A stretch of DNA of 64,000 bases, taken from Crocosphaera chwakensis CCY0110 (GTDB lineage: Bacteria > Cyanobacteriota > Cyanobacteriia > Cyanobacteriales > Microcystaceae). Under the pieces are notes generated by a model. That model ran no database searches. It saw nothing but the letters and a program-made list of their open reading frames with translations, and was not told the DNA's origin. The DNA lies in assembly GCF_000169335.1 (NCBI RefSeq), contig NZ_AAXW01000018.1:1-64000 (forward strand), written 5' to 3'. Below, piece after piece: positions 60,061 to 64,000 of this stretch. Position 1 is the stretch's first letter, and every line of letters begins with the position of its first letter. The translations under genes and the position numbers were made by a program.

Positions 60061-60501
60061 CTAAAAAATATGTAATAGTTTTAAAAGGGTGTAAAGCATT
60101 TGACTACTTTTTGATAAAGGAACCAGAATTAAAAGCAAGGTTAAACCAAATAAGCTAAATAGCGTAAAAAGTAAGAAAATTTCACCAAAAGAAATGATTT
60201 TTGCTGTTTGCTTTTTTTGATGATAAGCTACCCATACTTTGCTTCGTGTTTTGACGTTTAAAGCTGCGACTGATGCTTTAAATGTCTGTTTTTCCTTAGT
60301 ATGAGGAGGGATATATTCGATGATGGGATAACTATTTTTGCTAAAACCTCCGTCATGGTTTCTGGTAATGCTTTTATCGACACCAATAACTTTGCCTTCA
60401 ATGGGGATAGACTTTTGCAAAAATTGATAGTTATACACTCCGAAGCAAACGCTAGTTACTAGAAAAATCAAACAGAGAAGAGTTAGAAGCCAATTCATCA
60501 T
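60061..60501 (-). CDS. DUF3592 family membrane protein
   Basis: Two hydrophobic helices (about residues 4-24 and 103-128) flank a soluble beta-rich segment with IEGKVIGVDKSITRNHDGGF, SYPIIEYIPPHTKEKQTFKA and the basic VAYHQKKQTAKIISF. This is the DUF3592 pattern. The ATG at 60501 overlaps the stop of the phospholipase D gene (TAATG), so it is translationally coupled. An upstream TTG at 60513 is less likely. The function is unknown. Confidence 0.8.
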   Translation of the reverse strand: MMNWLLTLLCLIFLVTSVCFGVYNYQFLQKSIPIEGKVIGVDKSITRNHDGGFSKNSYPIIEYIPPHTKEKQTFKASVAALNVKTRSKVWVAYHQKKQTAKIISFGEIFLLFTLFSLFGLTLLLILVPLSKSSQMLYTLLKLLHIF

Positions 60502-61772
60502 TAGAGTTGCCAATAAAACAACAACCAGAATGAACCAATTAAGCGATCGCCTAAAGGCCTTTTATGCCACTCTTTTAATGTAATTAGATGACTTTTTTCA
60601 AAAGCTTTAATAAAAAATGCCTCAACTTGAGCAGCAAAGTCAGAATTTTTAAGAGACAAATTTAATTCATCATTTTGAAAAAAGCTACGAGGATCAAAGT
60701 TAGCACTCCCGAAACTAACCCATTGATCATCAACTAAAATCATTTTTGCATGAATCATACTGGGTTGATATTCATAAATCGGTATTTCTCCCTTGAATAA
60801 TTTATCATAACGTTCGCGGGCAACTTTACGGACAAAAGGTTTATCACAATGTTTGCCCATAGTGAGAATTTTAACATCAACGCCTCTTGCTTTGGCATCC
60901 CGTAACATTCGACAAGAATTAGAATTAGGTAAAAAGTAAGGAGTTGCGATCCAAAGTCTTTGTGTTGAACCTAAAATTAAGGTTTGAAATAGAGAACGAA
61001 TAGATGAATCTTTATAACTAGGATAATCATTAGCTGTGACCAATATTTTGGGCAAATTTTCTTCTTTTTGCTGAGAGGGAATATCAACAAAATTGATCAC
61101 TCCTTTGGTATCTAACCAATGCTGCCAAAAAAAGCCAGAAAGTCTTGTTAAGACATTACCTTCTATAGCTATTTCATAATCTAACCAAGGTTCTTGATCT
61201 CCAATTTCTGGCCAACCATCCCACCGATCAGAAATTCCTGCACCTCCAATTAGCGCAATTTTATTATCAACAATTAATAGTTTACGGTGATTTCGTCTTA
61301 AATTCTTTAGAGGATTTCGCCACTGAAATTTATTAAATTTCCACACTTCTATCCCTTCCTTTTTAAAATTATTCCAGTAAGAATCTGGCATAGATTTAAC
61401 ACCATAATTATCCACCACCAATTGAACTTTTACCCCTGTTTTAGCTTTATTAATAATGGCTTGGGCAAATTCATCAGCGCGATTTCCTGGGGTCATGATA
61501 TAGGTTTCAAGTTGGATAAACTCTTCAGCTTTTTCGATAGCTTTTAGTCTAGCTGAGTAAATTTCGTTTGCTCCTACCCAAAAGTTAATAATATTACCTG
61601 AGACAATAAATGAATCAGAAAAATTAGCTACAGTCAAGCCAAAATACTCTGAGTCTGATGGTGGAAAATTCTCGAAATAATAGTTTTTTTCAGGTTGAAA
61701 ATAGCCTTGCAAATATAAACTTACTAAAATAACAATAATAATGATGCACAGAATCTGAATAATAATGACCAT
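60501..61772 (-). CDS. Cardiolipin synthase-like protein (phospholipase D family)
   Basis: An N-terminal membrane anchor (IIQILCIIIIVILVSLYLQG) is followed by two HKD motifs. The first is RNHRKLLIVDNKIALIGGAG (HxK(x)4D); the second is MIHAKMILVDDQWVSFGSAN followed by FDPRSFFQNDELNLS. At 423 residues it has the length of bacterial cardiolipin synthases (ClsA/ClsB-like). Cyanobacteria carry this enzyme variably, so it could also be another PLD-type phosphatidyltransferase. It is an operon with the downstream DUF3592 gene. Confidence 0.85.
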   Translation of the reverse strand: MVIIIQILCIIIIVILVSLYLQGYFQPEKNYYFENFPPSDSEYFGLTVANFSDSFIVSGNIINFWVGANEIYSARLKAIEKAEEFIQLETYIMTPGNRADEFAQAIINKAKTGVKVQLVVDNYGVKSMPDSYWNNFKKEGIEVWKFNKFQWRNPLKNLRRNHRKLLIVDNKIALIGGAGISDRWDGWPEIGDQEPWLDYEIAIEGNVLTRLSGFFWQHWLDTKGVINFVDIPSQQKEENLPKILVTANDYPSYKDSSIRSLFQTLILGSTQRLWIATPYFLPNSNSCRMLRDAKARGVDVKILTMGKHCDKPFVRKVARERYDKLFKGEIPIYEYQPSMIHAKMILVDDQWVSFGSANFDPRSFFQNDELNLSLKNSDFAAQVEAFFIKAFEKSHLITLKEWHKRPLGDRLIGSFWLLFYWQL

Positions 61773-61844
61773 ATTTAGTCCTATTAATTAAAATGGGATC
61801 TTAACACAGTTAAGATCCCACTTGTATATAGTTTCGTTAAGTTT

Positions 61845-62657
61845 TTATTGATTATTTAAAGAGGTACAATTGCCGAGATTAGCTGATGTTACATAACCAC
61901 TAACAGGACTTTCAATGGGAACCCAACCATCGTAACCTTCATTGGCAATAGAAACTTGATTATTTTGCTCTAATTTTCCAATTATATCTCCCATAGGTTT
62001 TGATCTAACAGGAACATCAGGTGACATAACTTGACGACAATTACTACCGGATACTGTAGAAACATTTCCTTCTCTAATTGAAGTGGGAAGGTTAGCAGTA
62101 TTCTCGCAATTGGTTAAATATTGAGACGCAACATAACCATTGATAGGATATTCAATGGGAACCCAACCATTGAACCCTTCATTGGCAATCATAACTTGTT
62201 GTTCATCTGTTAACTGTCCAACGATTTCACCGTTTGGTTTTTGTCTAACTAATAATTGATCCCTATTCACTTGTCGACAGTTACTTCCTGAAACTGTAGT
62301 AGGGTTTGCTGCTGTTGGGTTATCATAATCACTAGGCTGATTACTAGAGCTATCACCAGCACAATATGTTAAATTACCTGCATCAACATATCCGGCAATA
62401 GGATAACTGATTTGTACCCATCCATCTTCAACTTCATCTATAATATAAACTTGATCCGCATTTTCTAAACGACCCACAATCAAGCCAGTAGGTGCATTTC
62501 TAACATTAATAGATGTATCAGAGTTTACTTGCCGACAAGTTTTGTTTTGACTTATTAATATTGGCTTTGTTTCTAACGCTTTCAGGGGATTAACTAAACT
62601 TTGGGTTAGTAAAAGTGGTAGTATACTAGCGAAAGCTGATAATTTTCTTAATATCAT
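61845..62657 (-). CDS. Secreted protein with three SH3b domains
   Basis: A signal peptide (residues about 1-28) is followed by three SH3b repeats. Each opens with a Cys in CRQVNxD or CRQVMSPD, then an (I)VGxL segment and a GW(V) stretch such as GWVPIEYPINGYVASQYLTN. The repeats are nearly identical around NEGYDGWVPIESPVSGYVTS. Paired Cys at repeat start and end (CRQ... and YLTNC/LGNC) suggest disulfides. Cell-wall or surface binding is likely; no enzymatic domain is present. Confidence 0.85.
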   Translation of the reverse strand: MILRKLSAFASILPLLLTQSLVNPLKALETKPILISQNKTCRQVNSDTSINVRNAPTGLIVGRLENADQVYIIDEVEDGWVQISYPIAGYVDAGNLTYCAGDSSSNQPSDYDNPTAANPTTVSGSNCRQVNRDQLLVRQKPNGEIVGQLTDEQQVMIANEGFNGWVPIEYPINGYVASQYLTNCENTANLPTSIREGNVSTVSGSNCRQVMSPDVPVRSKPMGDIIGKLEQNNQVSIANEGYDGWVPIESPVSGYVTSANLGNCTSLNNQ

Positions 62658-63095
62658 TAGTTGTTACCTCGTAACTATTATAAAGCTATAAATCTGTTTA
62701 CTTTTTTAATAAATTTTTGAATTATTTAACTCTTGTTAACTCCAGCGATAAGAGCCATTTCTATAACATAAAGCGTGGCTCTTATGGTGGTTTTTTTATC
62801 GTCTGCATTTCTTCTATACTTAGATACTTTATTATCTTTTTAAACATTATGTGCAATAAAAATATCTGTTTTTTATAATCCAGACTTACTCACAAAATTA
62901 CTAAAAACTAGCTAAAAAAACATCTGTCGCAAGATAGACCTAATTGAAGTATATCCAAAGAAATAGATAACTTGTTTATACTATTAATAACAATCTATCC
63001 TTTGAGAGACGTACTATGAGGATTGTTTTATGTAGAATCTTTGATAGGTAAATTAAATTATTTATCTATCATAAATTTAAGAGGCACGAAATACC
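62658..63095. other. Divergent intergenic region with an orphan terminator
   Basis: 438 bp between the SH3b gene (minus) and the CsbD gene (plus). It contains a 10-bp terminator-like hairpin at 62748-62797 on the plus strand, although no plus-strand gene precedes it. The remainder is AT-rich with no supported coding frame. Confidence 0.5.
62748..62797 (+). terminator. Orphan Rho-independent terminator (possible small-RNA 3' end)
   Basis: ATAAGAGCCA (62748-62757) pairs perfectly with TGGCTCTTAT (62776-62785) around an 18-base loop, followed by GGTGG and TTTTTTT. No upstream plus-strand gene would use it, so it may end a small RNA or an antisense transcript of the SH3b gene. Confidence 0.55.
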
Positions 63096-63278
63096 ATGAG
63101 TACAGAAGATAGAGTGGATGCGACTATGAAAAATCTTGAGGGAAAAGCTCAGGAAATGGTCGGAGAAGTTACAGGCGATCCTGAAGACAAAGCAGAAGGA
63201 AAAATGAAGCAAGCAGAAGCAGAAGCAAAACATTCTGTGGAAGATGCTAAAGAGAAAGTCAAGCAAGCTATTGACTAA
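63096..63278 (+). CDS. CsbD-like stress protein, cytoplasmic
   Basis: The 60-residue protein has the CsbD pattern MKNLEGKAQEMVGEVTGDPE followed by DKAEGKMKQAEAEAKHSVED. It is very hydrophilic, without signal peptide. CsbD proteins are general-stress proteins of unknown mechanism. It is followed by a hairpin and the longer CsbD-like gene at 63411. Confidence 0.85.
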   Translation: MSTEDRVDATMKNLEGKAQEMVGEVTGDPEDKAEGKMKQAEAEAKHSVEDAKEKVKQAID

Positions 63279-63298
63279 TAGATAAATAATTTGATTAT

Positions 63299-63350
63299 TA
63301 TCAAAGAGAGGAAAACTAACTTATAATCTTCTTTTCTTTGATAAAAGTTT
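63299..63350 (+). terminator. Hairpin between the two CsbD-like genes
   Basis: TTATCAAAGA at 63299-63308 is repeated inverted as TCTTTGATAA near 63337-63346 with a partly paired interior, followed by AAGTTTTG. It probably ends the first csbD transcript. Confidence 0.5.
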
Positions 63351-63410
63351 TGTTTATCGAGTTCCATCTACATTCATCACTTCTGCAATACGCAATAATT
63401 AATTGTAATT

Positions 63411-63791
63411 ATGACAATTCAATCTATGTTATCGAAAATCAATCGAGTATTAGCTATTTTATTATTAGTTTCTGGACTCTTTCTAGGAACACTAACTTAT
63501 AATGTTCCTTCCTCTTATGCTGTTACTAACCAATATCTAGCAGTTAACAGCGCTGGAGCAGAAGGAATTGTTGATCAAATAAAAGGTAAAGCCCAAGAAG
63601 ATGCAGGAACTGTTCAAAAGAAAGTGGGCGACGACTTAGAGGATAATATTGAAGGAACAACTAACCAAGTTAAAGGCCGTGCTAAACAAGACATTGGCAG
63701 AACAAAAAGAGGGGTCGAAGAAGCTAAATCTAATATAGAAGAAACTTCTGATAATGTTGTTGATGCAGTTAAGGATTTCTTTGGTTCTTAA
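63411..63791 (+). CDS. CsbD-like protein with a signal/anchor segment
   Basis: The N-terminus (LAILLLVSGLFLGTLTYNV, residues about 14-34) is a signal or membrane anchor, followed by SYAV as a possible cleavage site. The remainder contains CsbD-type repeats: IVDQIKGKAQEDAGTVQKKV and GTTNQVKGRAKQDIGRTKRG. It seems to be an exported counterpart of the neighbouring 60-residue CsbD. The function is unknown. Confidence 0.75.
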   Translation: MTIQSMLSKINRVLAILLLVSGLFLGTLTYNVPSSYAVTNQYLAVNSAGAEGIVDQIKGKAQEDAGTVQKKVGDDLEDNIEGTTNQVKGRAKQDIGRTKRGVEEAKSNIEETSDNVVDAVKDFFGS

Positions 63792-63801
63792 TATTGTTGA
63801 T

Positions 63802-63848
63802 AAAGTAGAAAATCTTAATACTAAGGTTTTCTACTTTGTTTATATTTT
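63802..63848 (+). terminator. Rho-independent terminator after the exported CsbD-like gene
   Basis: AAAGTAGAAAA (63802-63812) pairs perfectly with TTTTCTACTTT (63827-63837), 11 bp with a 14-base loop, followed by GTTTATATTTT. It is convergent with the gene at 63847. Confidence 0.7.
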
Positions 63849-64000
63849 AGACTTTTTCTAAGAACTTTTCTATTTGTTCGGTTAATCCTGGACTTTGAGC
63901 TTCAGCAAACTCGTAACTCGCACGAATAATAGGTTTATTAACCTGAATTAATTCTCCTAAGTTGCTGGGGGTTGCTGCCACTACGACATCAACTTCTGCT
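63847..64000 (-). CDS. Partial GTPase-like protein, C-terminal end (cyclic 2,3-diphosphoglycerate synthase-like)
   Basis: The visible 50 residues read EVDVVVAATPSNLGELIQVN, then KPIIRASYEFAEAQSPGLTE and QIEKFLEKV. This resembles the C-terminal end of the cyclic 2,3-diphosphoglycerate synthetase-like GTPase family (NKPxxRxxYE...L). The N-terminal part lies beyond the window edge, so identification is tentative. Confidence 0.5.
   Translation of the reverse strand, partial: AEVDVVVAATPSNLGELIQVNKPIIRASYEFAEAQSPGLTEQIEKFLEKV

Noticed and set aside
1..64000. tRNA, rRNA or CRISPR arrays
   Set aside because: No T-loop-like GTTCGAATC/GTTCGAGTC pattern with matching acceptor stems, no rRNA-like sequence and no regularly spaced identical repeats were seen on reading the spacers.

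Overview
The window is a chromosomal segment of a unicellular, low-GC cyanobacterium of the Crocosphaera/Cyanothece type. Evidence: a kaiA-kaiB-kaiC clock locus, Thf1/Psb29, cyAbrB, an NtcA/NtcB-type nitrogen regulator, cyanobacteria-specific DUF families (DUF2808, DUF3143, DUF760, DUF6629), a cyanobacterial pilGHIJ phototaxis cluster with hmpF, and HIP1 octamers (GCGATCGC) scattered through coding DNA. The genus is an inference from overall gene content; no database search was possible.

Layout. 1-9.4 kb: housekeeping and small genes (DUF6629 partial, DUF2808, a methyltransferase, a polysaccharide deacetylase, a J-protein with DUF3143, cyAbrB, Rrf2, GFA, cobD), ending with hmpF on the minus strand. 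10.2-15.4 kb: the pilG-pilH-pilI-pilJ chemotaxis-like array that controls type IV pili; no CheA/PilL kinase is present. 15.5-22.5 kb: DUF2993, thf1, a YcxB-like protein, an unpaired CopG-type antitoxin, uppP, an RHH-SUMF1 fusion, queA, and a TMEM14 protein. 22.5-38.3 kb: clock and pilus genes interleaved: a long KaiB-domain fusion protein, a PilT2-like ATPase, small membrane proteins, scpB, a Rieske oxygenase, purN, kaiABC, then pilB-pilT-pilC. 39-41.9 kb: murE and thrC, divergent. 42.2-47.6 kb: three tandem GH13 alpha-glucosidase paralogs. 48-54 kb: one large secreted RTX/cadherin gene split by IS630-type DNA. 54-64 kb: a DsrE-family trio, an NtcB-like LysR gene with a matching NtcA promoter, crcB, a TumE-type toxin-antitoxin pair, a SpoIID-like protein, DUF3592 with a cardiolipin synthase-like gene, an SH3 protein, two CsbD-like proteins and a partial GTPase-like gene.

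How the genes fit together. PilB, PilT, PilC and the PilT2-like ATPase form the pilus motor. PilG/H/I/J and HmpF are the directional control of the same motor. KaiA/B/C is the circadian oscillator, and the KaiB-domain fusion lies beside the PilT2-like gene. Three gene breaks stand out. kaiC has a one-base frameshift near its 5' end. The TumE-type toxin is frameshifted at a nine-A run. The RTX gene is interrupted by a 1,226-bp insertion whose removal restores a 1,554-codon frame exactly.

No tRNA, rRNA or CRISPR array was seen.
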